A stretch of 64,000 bases of DNA from Mauremys mutica. Taxonomy: Eukaryota > Chordata > Testudines > Geoemydidae. How positions within the stretch are numbered: the stretch's first letter is position 1; each line of letters starts with the position of its first letter. The notes beneath the pieces are model-generated. The model was given only the letters and a program-made list of their open reading frames with translations. It was not told where the DNA came from and made no database searches. Where the stretch lies: contig NC_059084.1 of NCBI RefSeq assembly GCF_020497125.1, positions 6,971,501-7,035,500 on the forward strand, in the 5' to 3' direction. Below are positions 47,360 to 59,900 of this stretch, one piece after another. Position numbers and translations under genes: made by a program.

Positions 47360-47420
47360 CCTCCTCCACATGTGAAAAAACAACACCCACAACTGGCTTG
47401 CATTAAAATCATACTTTAAT
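47360..47420 (-). terminator. OGFR: Predicted OGFR polyadenylation site
   Basis: On the minus strand ATTAAA (47,420-47,415) is followed by a CA about 14 nt further, near 47,401, and then by a GU/U-rich stretch (GTTGTGGGTGTTGTTTTTT). This is the normal arrangement of signal, cleavage site and downstream element. Confidence 0.6.
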
Positions 47421-49484
47421 ATACATTATACTGAGATCTCATTTAAAACTCATCACCATACAAGATACGCAAAGTGGGCCATATATGAACACATCCAGTG
47501 AGACCATCGTTACTTAAATAAAAAGACAGCTATAAAACTGTACAAAGACTTTCATAAAAAGCAATTTTTTCCCTGTGTTCTCTAAACACTGAAGGTCTTT
47601 AGTTAGTTTTACTGAATATTTAAACACAATGTGTTTTTCTTCTAGAGAAAAAATACTTTAACAAATGGGTTTTAAGGCCTTTACTGTGTATTACTATAAG
47701 CATATATGCCCCGACTTCAACGAGACTACATGTGTGCTTAGAGTTACACATATGTGTAAATGCCAGGCCGGATCAGGGCATACACCTTTTGAGCAGGTAA
47801 GTCACAGATTAAATTCCAGAACAGTTAAAGATTCTTTGCTTAAGAGCTGGAACATGCAGAAGAAAAAACTCTCTGATAGGATGGCTGACCTAAGCTGTAG
47901 CAACGCTCTACAAAAACCAAATCGTATTTAAAAAACAAACCAACCAAAAAAAGAACCAGAGTTTAAATGAACATCAAGTCCAGTCTTTTCAGCTGCTGCA
48001 TTTTTCTCCTCCTGCTTGGTGAAGGAGGTCCACTGCGGTAAATACCTTAATATTTTCTCCTGCATACAGCATGACATTGTATGATGCTCCTTTATGCCAG
48101 CTGAATTCCGTACAAGGCCGATGTGCACATTATTAAAATTAAGTGCAAGTTAGATGGTAGTAACAATAGATAGTAACATCATTAGTGCTGGTCAGTAGGT
48201 GGCAGGGGCTGACGAGATTCTCATGATGCTTCTGGTTTAAAAAACACCCCTTGACAGTTCAACTGTTTCACAGCCAAGATAGAGCTATGATCCCCGACAG
48301 TGCAAAGGACACGCTGCAGAACATGCTTGGGACAGTGAGACAGAATGCTACTGGCACAACAACATGTGCACAAACTGGAAAAGGGATTAAAATCAAGGGT
48401 GAAAATCCGCACTAGGGACAAGGGAACAGTAGCTTGATGAAAACTGCATTGACAGACAGTTAAAGGACTCAGAACCAATGAAAAAAGTAGCATCTGAAAA
48501 AACCACCAGGGCTCCACAGAGAGAGGAAAAGGGACTCCCAGAGGGCAGCACTCTCTTTAAGCAATGCCTGATTTGTATTTTATTTTTTTTCCCTTCTCTT
48601 TCAGAGACTGGTGGGTTTCCAGTCTCCCAACAACCCTTGGAAGAAATGCATAAGTGACTTGTGCTAGGGCTAGATGGAATTAAACCCTCAACATCCCTGC
48701 ACAGATTGGAGAAAAGTCCCGTTAAGGTTAATATTTGTCAAACATTTGGCCTGTATAGTTCAATCAACAACTCTTGTATTCTAAACTAAATTCTTAAAAT
48801 TAGTAACTTACCAATGGAAAGGCATTTGCATTTTCACATACATGAAATTTCGCTACCCTCACCCCTTTTGCAAGCAAATATTAGCAGAATGGGGGACCTT
48901 TGCCCTCACAGAGCAGAAGAGCACCAGGCTTCAAGTCGGACAACCACTGCACAACCAAATTGGTGTCTCCTTAAAAAATGATTTCAACAGAGCCTCACCA
49001 AGATGATCAACAGGGCCTCACATTGGCCTTTACTAGGGAGACAGCAAATGTAAAAACTCCCCGGTGTTAGTGTGACAGTTTCCAAAGTGCCCAAGAGGAG
49101 TTACCTGGTAAAAAAAATAAAACCAGAAACCAATTGGTTTATCCTACAAATATCTGTATTCCATGGATTAAGATCACTTATTAAATAAGAGCTTTGCTCT
49201 TTCAAAGAGGAAAGAAGCTTTTTTTCCTTCTTTAAAACACATACCAAAAAAAGAGGTGAAGGGAAAAATCCTTGCAGACAGTCCCGCATGTCAGATACAA
49301 ACAGGAACAGGAAGAGGCCGGGGCTCTTCCCTACGAAATTGACCAAGCAGATTTTTTTTCTAGTTAGGACAACCAGAAGGGAGGGGAGGGAATGAGTTTG
49401 TTCTGGGTTGTTTTAAAGGAGACGTCTTTTTCCATGTGTCTTTGGAGTCTGAATCGCTGTTTCATGCTCCTTGAATTCAGGACA
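47400..49484 (-). other. OGFR: Predicted OGFR 3'UTR
   Basis: About 2.1 kb without a supported reading frame follows the OGFR stop. A proximal AATAAA (plus-strand TTTATT) is at 48,579-48,584, and a distal signal lies near 47.42 kb. Use of the distal site is inferred from its strong downstream element. Confidence 0.6.
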
Positions 49485-50901
49485 TTACTGTCCTTCCTCC
49501 TCCCCTTGCTCTGGTGCTATTGCAACGTTTTTGCCGCTCTCTGCCATTGTCTGCTGATCATTCAGTTCTGCTGAGTCCTCAATGCAATTAATTTCTTGCG
49601 CTGTGTTCCTAGCACTGACTTTTTCAGGACAAGATTCCACCACACACTGCTGAAGAACCTCTTGGCCCCGGTTCTTGTCTGGGATTTTTGTTTCCCTTCT
49701 TGCACCGACATTTTCTGTCCCTTCTTTCTGTTCTTTGTCGTCTACCTGGCTTTCACTTACTGTTAAAGTTTCATTACATTGGTGCTCTTCGTTCTGTATT
49801 TCTGAATTTGCTTCACGTAGCATTGAGCCACTGCCTGCCAAAGAAGGCAGGCCAGGCTCATTAGTCTCAGAACCAGGCAATGAATTCACAGATGCACCTT
49901 CAGCACCACTCTCAGTTTTCACATTAATTTCTTCCACAACCGTATCTTCCTCACTAACTTCTTCTTTCTCAGCCCCTGTTGCTTGGACGTTGCAGGTAGT
50001 GGTGTCAGTGTTCAAGTTTATTGCCATATTTACGGTACTGTTCTCTGGCATTGCCTCATCAACTTTCCTTCTTTTTACAGGTGCGTCAGATGACTCAGAC
50101 GCCTTTAAGTCTTCACTACTGACATCACCTTCTTCAGCTGTTACGTTATCACCTTTTTCTGGCAATGCCGGAAGAGTCTCTGTGGTCTCTTGATTGATAG
50201 CAAATTCCCCTAGGTTATAAGAGATCTTCTCAATATCAGTGGGACTTTTCAATAGCCCTGCGCACTTACCAGTTAATCTGTTCATCTCAAGCTTTCTTTT
50301 CTTGCTTTCCTTTAGGTGTTCACTCTCTGCTCCATCCCCCAAGCCCACAAGGTCTTCACTCAGAACCTTCTCTTCTAGTTGGGGAAGTGAGGCTTCTCTC
50401 TCTTCTACGATGTCTCCTCGCTCTGCAACGTACATGGCACCACACTTACTTTGCTCCTCTGAGGTACACTCGTCAGTCACCTTGTTGGTTTCTGAGTATG
50501 CAGCATCTCCAACTTTCTCCTCCCTGTCTGGAGGACTGGTTTCGTTCTTTCCCGCTGCTTCTTTATCTCCGACGGATTCCTTCTTGTCCTCAGCCTTTTG
50601 GCAGTGCTGAGACTTTAACGACGGAAGCTGATATTTCTGGAGTTTCTTATGAGGCCCCCATGCAAACTTATCCTGAGGTTTAAAGTGCATCCATGCATAG
50701 TGTATCAGTTCCCTTCGCTTCTGCTTGTTTCTGATGGTGAACAGGAAGTAATCCAAGGCACTTCTCTTAACGTTTGGGAGTGTTTGGAAAACAAGTGTCT
50801 CTGTTAGGAAAAACTTGACCAGGCGTACTTGATAGTGTTCATACCCCATCTCTCCCAGACACTTCAGAATACGAGTTATCCGCAAATTGTTGTGACTAAA
50901 C
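49485..50901 (-). CDS. OGFR: OGFR exon 8 (end of Ogfr_N domain, acidic tail, stop)
   Basis: A 1,417-nt terminal coding exon encodes residues 237-708. It opens with RFSHNNLRITRILKCLGEMG and continues to FKPQDKFAWGPHKKLQKY, where similarity to the family domain ends. The rest is rich in Glu, Ser, Thr and Lys, with basic clusters SKKRKLE and VKRRKVDE. TAA is at 49,487-49,485. The acceptor is TCTCAG, so the open frame upstream of 50,901 is intron. Confidence 0.95.
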
Positions 50902-53900
50902 CTGAGACACAAAACAGGAAAAAAAAGAAAAAACAAGCTGAAGACAGTGAAACATGAAAATGACATCTTTAAGTGAAAGCAGCACAGTACAGAGTCCCAC
51001 TTGAACCCAAAAAGGTATCTTAGAAGTAGACATGCTGAAAGTTGTTAACTACAAATAAGTCTTTGCTGGAATCTTTAAGGGTAGATCACATTTAAGCCAG
51101 TCTATTTTAGAAGCATCTATTGCTGTAATATCTAGCCTATCTGCTCTGGCTTTCAAACAGCGCTATCCCGTCCTTGTCTCAATGTTCCAGTTAACTCTGT
51201 AGCAGAGATTAAATGATATCCGAATTCCAGAATGGGGGGTGGCTTCCCCACTGCCATCATTGATGTGCAGTTTAAACTACAAAGATAGTATTGGGAAAGG
51301 AATTTGATATCATCAATCAGTGCATGACAATAATACCTACAACACCACTACTTTGCTTTTAAGTAACACTTTTCATCCAAGGACCTGAAAGCATTTCACA
51401 GGCATTGAGGCAGCCTTATAAACACCTTAGGAAGCATAGCTATTAAATAAGCATAATTCCCTATGTAAATGACTGAGAGGTTAAGTGGCTTGTCCAACGT
51501 CACACATGCTCACTGCCAACAACAGAACTCAGGAGTTTGGACTCCAAGTTCCCAGCGGTAATGAGGGATCTTCACTCTTAATTCCCGTGATCGTTTTGTT
51601 TTCAAAACTGAACTTTATACACTCTTCTCAGCATATCTTAAAAGAAGTAATCCCTGACGTATACGGAGCTACAGGTGAAAATTGTTCCAGTGGATTTCAG
51701 AGACTACAGCTGCTTGAGACCCATCTCACTGAAGAGTAAACATGTGTAAGACACAAACTCCGAGGCCGCAAATATCAGAGTCTCTAAGCCTGTATTACAG
51801 CCTTAGGGAGACTCAGATGGACACCCACCTTTCGGCTAGTAATGCCATAGCAGGAACACACAATACACACATGGCTCACGTTGGGACAGCTGTGGCCGCT
51901 AAGCAGTTCAAGTAATTTACAGTAATACAAAAGATGCTGACAGGCCTCCCAAGCTATAGCCAGAATAAGGACACCTAAACTCTTGGCTAGTTGGCTCCCA
52001 GTTCTGTGGTCAGATCATTCAACTTCTGTAACACAGAAAGCCTTTGTATCTCTGTACGCAACTAATTCCTTTGGCTTCATTTGATTGTTCTTTCCCAAGA
52101 GTGAGGAATAAAAACCAAACAGTGTAAATGGGACTCACCGATCAAGGTTGCGAAATCTCTGACGCCAGTTTTCTGCTCTTTGCACTTCCCCCGTTTCTTG
52201 ATCGATCAAGTTTATTCCATAAAAACCCAGCATGAGTTTGTAAGCTCTAATGAATCTTTGCATAACTTCCTTGGAGTTCTTAAAGGCCTGAAATGCACAA
52301 AAGACTCCAAATTGGCATGTATGGCAACCCAAAAAGATTTAAAAACTATCTGCATCAGTTATTTAAGAGGCCTTTCAGTTACACACAATGCTTACAAATG
52401 GCTATTGTGTAAAGACACACATTTGGGATCTTCACCGGTTATTTCTAGCTTTTATCAACAAACCTATAATTTATTGCTGAGGATAGTTGAGGGGCAAAAA
52501 GATCAAAAGCTGCATTTAACAGTCATTGGAGCTGGCTCCATTATGGTGGGGAAGGAAATAGAGCATCTTTACATAGTATAGGGCAGACATTTACCTAGCT
52601 GAACCCCCAATGCCTTTCAAGTATAAAAGGCTTGAAATAAAAGAAGAGGCACACCTGAATTTCTTTACATGTGAGAGGCTTTGCACGCCAGTTCATCCCA
52701 TGTTCACGCAAAGGAAACAACCTGAAAGAAGATTTGCAGATTAGACAAAATAGAGATCACATTCAACCTAGCACACCTGCTCCTTAAAAGTAAGTTAACA
52801 GAAAGGTCTCCAAAACGCTGTAGATGCCAAATACAGTCCTCTTCGAGAGGACATAACATGGAAAACACACAGAGTTTAGTCTGTAACAGCCTAAGTCACA
52901 CTGCGAAAAGTCATTATACATACTTGTACTATTAGCAGTCTTAATTGTTTATCTGTCTGGGTATTTCTAACTTAATCACCACCACAATCTCTTTGCTCAG
53001 AACCTGGTTTCCATACATACTGCAGCTGGGGACTGAAGACTACTGACAGAGCTGCAAGGGAAATCTCCAGGATACCCAACCCTCTTGTTACTTTTAAAGA
53101 AAGTAACTGACTCAAATAAATCTCACAAATTTAGAGCTCAAGAGGGGCCCCAAGGTTTTCTGAGAAGCCAGCCACAGCAGCTCTGAAGCAGCAAATTCTT
53201 TGAGACAGACATCAGAAGAGAATCATTCTAAGAGACATCGCCTTTTGTAATAATTATTTACCATTGTATATAAGAATGGTTTTCTTCCAGAGTCTCGTAA
53301 TCCTCCTGCCAAGCTTCAAGGAGCTCGTCAATAAATAAGCCTAGGTGAAAAAAAGCGTGGGAGGTGAGAGAAGAAACTGCAGCAAATGAGTATGTGTAAA
53401 GTTAACTGATTGTCCAGGAGATGGGATATAGTTACAGAAAACAGGATCTGTCTGTCTTCAAAAGGGGTCAGGGTAACCTACATAAAAAGAGCACTTTCAA
53501 CAAAATGACAACCTAGTTTCCTCTCCAAGGGGCCCTAACAGAGTTATGTTTTTAACAGCACAGGTTTCTGGAGTGCAGGCTTTAAGGAAATGCCTTTCCT
53601 GAGAAAGGGCCCTATCCTGCATTCCTCTGCACAGTCAAATAACTGCATATTGATGGATTATTTTCTAACAAGCCAAGCACCATCAAACCCAGAAAGTAAA
53701 AGCCAGGCTGGCGTTATGATCTGCTATCACACAACAAATTAGGGGTAGATTCTCCAGAATGAGTCTGCTGCTACTTGAGGCCTGATCTTGCAATGACCCA
53801 AGTACGTCCTACAAGGTAGTGAGCATCCTCAACTTCCACTGAAGCTCAGCACTTTTCAAGATCAAGCCCTACGAAGGGGAGAGAAGCCTTCTAGTACTTT

Positions 53901-56900
53901 TAGAGTCTCTCAGTCTTGAGCGAAGACTGACATCCCACAGAGCACCATAGCTGGATCCGGAAGGACCCCAGAAAAACAGCATCCAGACTTCACAGATGCT
54001 TACGTCAGGTTAAACACTCATCTCATTTCTTAGTTTCAGATCAGTGATGGAATGTTACTGTTTTCCCTTCGGATGGCAGCTCTCGTCATTTCACTTTTGC
54101 ATATGCCTGAAGCGAAGGCACCTTGGAGTGAGAATTCAGCACACAGGGAATGGGCATGAGGGAGAGCTGGATGGCTAAACACTCATCTAGAGAGCTGAAT
54201 GTTCACACCCACAGCTCAGATTCTCATCCAAAGCTATGAAGTTAATGTGAATGTGGGTCTAAAGGCATTAATGTCCTGCCGTAGGAAGGTGCCTAGCAGA
54301 AAACATTTTTAACATTTTAAAGAATGGCTGTGGGCAAATATACTTAATGACTACAGAGGGGCCCACCAGGTATTCTGCCTGCCCGAATTAGTTGTTTGTT
54401 TAAAAAGCAAAGAGCCTTTCAAACTGCAGTTACAAACAGAAAACTTTGAAGTGCACACGGTGAGTTAATTCTGCATATGCCACAGAGCAAAACAAAGGAA
54501 AGAACAAGGACCAAGGAATTGGCCACATTCTGCAATTTAAACGGGAAACCCTGATTTACATTATTTGTGCATCATGGAGCTAAGACAACACAAGGCAGAG
54601 CTCTGGCAGGCTGAACACAGGGCTGGGAATCAAGAGAGCTGGATTCTATTCCTTCCAATCAGTGGGACACTTTGCAAGCTCACATGCATTACAACTGCAC
54701 AGATGGGAGGGTCCAGGTCAGATACATACCATGAGGCAAAAAGTGAATTTCGTTTTTGTAAAAACTTAAATTCCACATCTCCTCCTCTTCAGCATCAGGT
54801 TCCCTTTCTTTCAAACCCTTCAGAAAAGAGGAGACATTAACAAGCAGCAATGCATTAAAACACATACATAATGATCTTCCCCATAGTTCTTCTGTGTTGC
54901 TAGCAAGGCTACCAAGTCTGAGAACAACAGTTGGGAGCCAACAGCTTGTTTCTGAGCCAGCAGGATGTAGTGAGTACATCCTGGTAACTGGATGAGAAGT
55001 GAATTACTTTATCATCATTTTAATATGCCTCATCAATCTGCCAACTTCAGGCTGATAAAATGACATCAACCAAGTGCCCCTTGCGTCTAGCACGAGAAGA
55101 GAAAAAAAACCCATGAAAAACAGGAAGTTCATAAATCTCCAGCCTGTACCGGATAACAATGCCTGTATCTCTGCATATCTTTTGCAGCTGTCCAGTTGCG
55201 TCCAGTCAAGAACTGAAGGGAAGAGGAAAGAGACAAATCAGAGATCCAGAACAAAAGCTTCCCAACAGAAAACACTGTTTTGCCATGTTTCTTCTTGATG
55301 CTGTAAATGCTGTTCTGGCTAACGTGAGAAAGTCTGGCTAACCTCGCCTCTCGTGCAAATATTTCCCATTACCCCCCATTAATATCCTCCACCAAGTTCT
55401 GAATTCTTATCTCCCCTGGCAGACCAGCTGAGGATACACCTATGCTTCAGCATCCATTCTATCATTCTGATTGTTTCACTGCATCCCTGAAGGTACCTTC
55501 AGGCTAAGACAGCTTGACATCATCTCCTTTATTAACTCAGCTTTTCCTTCCTTCCCGGCCTAATTAACCAGGGTCAGATGGTTTGCTTGTATGAACTTCT
55601 GCAGAGTTTTTATTTGTCTTTTACCCTCGGGACTGGAATCTTCACTTCTCTCCCTAGGGCAGGTAGGATCAAACACCACAAATCTTACTCTTGGACAGTA
55701 GGAAAGACAATGCTAACTGGAATGAGGCCCAAATATCAATACCTTATTTAGACTAAGATTAAAGGTGTGAGTTTCTTAAAGACACGATAGCATCTGGTCT
55801 ACACTAAGACTTTAATAGGTACGTTATATTTTTTCCCACTTTAGATGGTTAAGGAAGCCCTACACAATAAAATACAAATTTCCTTGTTAACGCTAAGGCA
55901 TAAACTCACTTTTGTTGTCCTTTAAAAAAGGACACCTTTTATTGTAGCCTAGACAACTGAAGTCCACAATTGAAGTCCAGACCTCATTTCCGCACATTTT
56001 CCAGGAGCAAAAGGGATACTTAATCCCAACTGCAAAATATTTAGGTGGTCACTCCCTTAGAATATTACTAAGCTGAACTCTTCTACAGCTTAGAGTGGAA
56101 GAGAAGAAGCTGTGCATCTAGCAAGCAGCAATGCTGGTTTATGTAAGATAACGTAGCCAAGAGTCAAGTGAGTTATTTAAATATATTTCCCATCACCATT
56201 ATCTATATCTTTCCAAACAGGCAAACACTGTTTTAATCCTACCTCAAAACCTCTATAGCCAATTGATGAGACAGCTGGTCTTCTTCGCTCCTAAAAAAAA
56301 AAACAAAAAACTTTAACATGAGACTTAGGTCGACATTATTGAAACCAAACGTCAGATATATTTTAAAAGAAAAATACAGTTCACTCATAAACATCAAGAA
56401 CTAAGACACCCCAGTAACGTTTTACTTCTTTCAAGTCAGTCACTTCAGTGACAAGTTCTATTAGTTATGAAGTTGCGTTGTTTATACTTCAAATCAGTAT
56501 TAAAAAACCTCACAGACAGTTGTCACCTGATTCTTTTCTCAGATAAGCTGATACAAAATCATGAGCAAATCTGCTGAAGGCACTGAAATTACACGCTGGG
56601 GTAAAGCAGCTGAAAGTGAAAGGAGAATCAAGCCCTAGAGGTCTAAGATGTGTTTATGAATTTAATACAGCGTTTAGACAGAAATCACTGGCTAAAGCTG
56701 GGGAGGGATAGCTCAGTGGTTTGAGCATTGGCCTGTAAACCCAGGGTTGTGAGTTCCATCCTTGAGGGGGCCACTTAGGGATCTGAGGCAAAAATCAGTA
56801 CTTGGCCCTGCTAGTGAAGGCAGGGGGCTGGACTCGATGACCTTTCAAAGTCCCTTCCAGTTCTAGGAGATAGGATATCTCCTATTATTATTATATACTT

Positions 56901-59900
56901 TCTCCCAGCATAACATGGAAGTGGGAGTTATGAGAGTGACATTAAATAACTGACTTTTTTAAAAAAGGAAATTGTCCTTTATTTTTTAAAACATGGATTG
57001 TGTTTATACAAACCTCAATGACAGAACTGCCATTAAAATATGCAAGCAGCAGAAAGATGCAGACAGGACTCATGCAGGCTGCTGGGCACTCTAGCCACAA
57101 TCCATCAAGACACTTCAGCATGTGGTCTAACCTTAAGTGCCTGGAAAGTCCCACTGAGTTCAACCGGACTACTCGTGCAGAAAGGGCCTGATCCAAAGAT
57201 TTCTGAAGTTAATGGGAATCTTTCCATCAGGTTCAATGGATTTGGGACCAGGCCTCAAAGTGCTTGCCTGGATCTGGCCCCTGGTGCTCAGCACTTGCAA
57301 GAACAAACAGACTCTCCCAATTTTTTTGCAACTATCTGACCATTATAATTTCCTCCTCCTGTCCTGGAAACAGAGACTTTCCTGCAAACAGCCAAATACT
57401 GATCAACGTCCACTGTGTTATTTAGGGTGAATTAGATTATGTACCAAATGGTTTGTAGTCAAGAGATTTCTCTGTCCAGTCCCATCGATTTTTAATAATA
57501 AAAACACTTAGCATCTATCTTCCAGGTGTTGTACGCACGTCTGTTTTAGACACCTTTGGAAAAAAGGTTTCCCACAGAATAAAGCCATAAATAAAGTAAT
57601 TTTAAAAAATCTTGAACATTTACACAGATTTCCCCATAACCCAGAGAGGAGGAGGCTAAATAATTATTTAAAATAAACAGATTGCAAAGTAGATAAGCAT
57701 TATTCCCATTTTACAGGAGATGAAACAGCAAGATAAGTGAGGGACTTGTCCAGGCCAGTCAATGGAAGGACCAGGATTAGAACTTAAGTTCCTGGTGCTA
57801 GGGAGGCCAGTACAGTTGTTTCTTAGGATGTAAAAAGAGATTGGGATTTCGCCCTATGAAATCCAGCTACAGTCTTGATGTTTAAAATCCAGGAGTAAAA
57901 TCCTGACTCCTCTGAGGTCAATAGGAATTTTGCTATTGATTTCACTGGGACCAGGATTTCACCCCAACTGTCTTATTTGCGTTTCAGACTCTTCTGCTCC
58001 AATATCCCCTAACACAATCAGGTGTCATGAAATAAGAGAAGACTAGCTCCAATTATGGAAAAGGATTAGGTCTGCAAGAGACAAGCGTGACTCAAGATAG
58101 ATATAATGCAAGTTTAAGGAAGCCGACTCATATGAAGCAGAAGTGCAGCAAGTCTTGTTTAGAAAGCTGGTGGATCTGAGACAAGAGAATCCTCGAACAG
58201 AGCATCATCAGACAGAGCAATGACAGGCAAGCAGAGAAGGCATACCCAATCTCCTGCTGTTGCGTTCCTGGGGCTAAGCTTCCATTCAGAGGTGTGTGAG
58301 AAAAGCCGAGAACAAAGCTGGAGGATGTGAACAAGAGCTAGCAACCAGTGGCAAGAAAGAAAGGAAGATAACTGCAAGACTCATGTAAAGAGAATGTGGC
58401 CAGCATTCTAGGAAGAGCAGCCTAAGCAAACAGAGGTTTCATCCTCACAAAATAATTTGCGGATGGGACAATACAAAGTCAGTTTTGTTGTTAGAGAGGG
58501 AAGTTGGTGCAATGGAACATGAAGCCTGCGATTCTGCAGTAGAATAAGCAGGTGTTAAAAAAATTAGAATAAAACCCAAGATTTTTATTACAAAAATGCA
58601 TATTGTTTTATAGGGGAAGCTAAATGTGTTAAAAAAAATTCTCTCAAAACATGTCCATGGACAGCTCCAGTTATAAACAAACAGCATTTTTATAATGACG
58701 TACAAAAGACATATACAATTTAGGATTTGGTTTCAGCCAGTTGTTTGAAAGTACGTATTTAAAATAAAATTAAAAAAAAATCTCTAACCTGGGCATCTGA
58801 AAGATTAAGCTCTGAAAGAACTTTCCTCAAAAACATATATGTCTTCCTGAATAGACAATACCATCTAGACTGAAGAGAAAGGAATCTACGTTAGTTTAAT
58901 AGGAGCGAAAATAGGTACTTGTTTTGCAAACTGGTCAGAGCTCTTTGCAGGCTGCAGATGTGTGTAAAATGAATGGTGAGAAAACTTGGGGTTTTTTTGG
59001 TATAAGAGTTCTCGCATTCTCCTCAAAGACTATTGCAGACTTTGCTTGAGAGGGATAGCAATACATTTATAAAGGAAGAGTTAATGTTTTTAGAAGCAGG
59101 GTGCTGATATTTTGGGGGTAAGAAGCTGCAACATCCCTTTAAAGCAGGCTTTGAAAAATCCATTCACTGGTGCTGAAAACAGGTTGTCTTTGCCTTTGCT
59201 TCCATTTAAACTATATACAGCACCAGTTCAGCTGCATTCGTGATCAACAGCAGGCAATTTTCTTAGCATAGAAAAAGGGAAGAAAGGAAAAGAAGCAGTA
59301 TCTAGGCCATTCCACTTTCTGATTCCTCTGCATTAGCACAATCCAGAGGAATGTTTGCTTGGGGGGGGGGGGGGGGGGGAAGAAGGGGGAGGGAAGAGAT
59401 GCTTCTACAGGAATAAAAATTGGTTTGAAGATTTGTAAAAGTTTTTTTCCTTTAAAACCAAAACCTACATTTAAGACTAAATTTGACTTGACAGCATCCC
59501 TTTAACAATAAGTAAACAAAGTTCTTCCACAAGGACACCTGTATCTCTGTGAATAGCATTTCATGAAATACTACAGGCACTTGAGACAAAGTCCTGGAAC
59601 TAGATTCTGCAAATGGATCTGCACAAGCAGAATCTCAGTGAAGTCAACAGAACTCCATGCTGCTGCTGCTGCTGGAATGGGCATGGGCAGATTCATTTAC
59701 AGGATCATTCTAAGTCTTAGTTTTGTCTGCAAACTTATTACTAAATCTGTGCCCTTGAAGAATTAAGCATTACTTTGTGCTTCAAGATAAAATCAAAAAG
59801 CTATTTTACTGAATGAGCTTCTACACATAATTTAAAAATATAACCTTCCTTAAAAAAAGTGAATTAACTAAGATGTGCAACCTCCTAACCTTACAAATGT

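Larger units (their letters stand above)
50902..56242 (-). other. OGFR: OGFR introns 3 to 7 (between the listed exons)
   Basis: Apart from exons 4-7, this stretch holds a MIR-like copy at 51.34-51.56 kb and a diffuse repeat copy at 53.77-53.87 kb. The remaining intron sequence shows nothing I can name. Confidence 0.45.
56291..58788 (-). other. OGFR: OGFR intron 2
   Basis: It holds the tRNA-derived SINE (56.70-56.89 kb), a MIR-like copy (57.69-57.80 kb) and copies of the diffuse repeat (57.18-57.31, 57.89-57.97 kb). No exon is recognised. Confidence 0.5.

Noticed and set aside
49675..50193. 172-codon open frame on the plus strand
   Set aside because: It is antisense to OGFR exon 8. Biased codon use in the acidic tail leaves the opposite strand open, and the translation has no known features.
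56699..56775. tRNA gene
   Set aside because: A and B boxes are present, but the sequence continues into a SINE body and a CR1-like tail, and the cloverleaf is degenerate.
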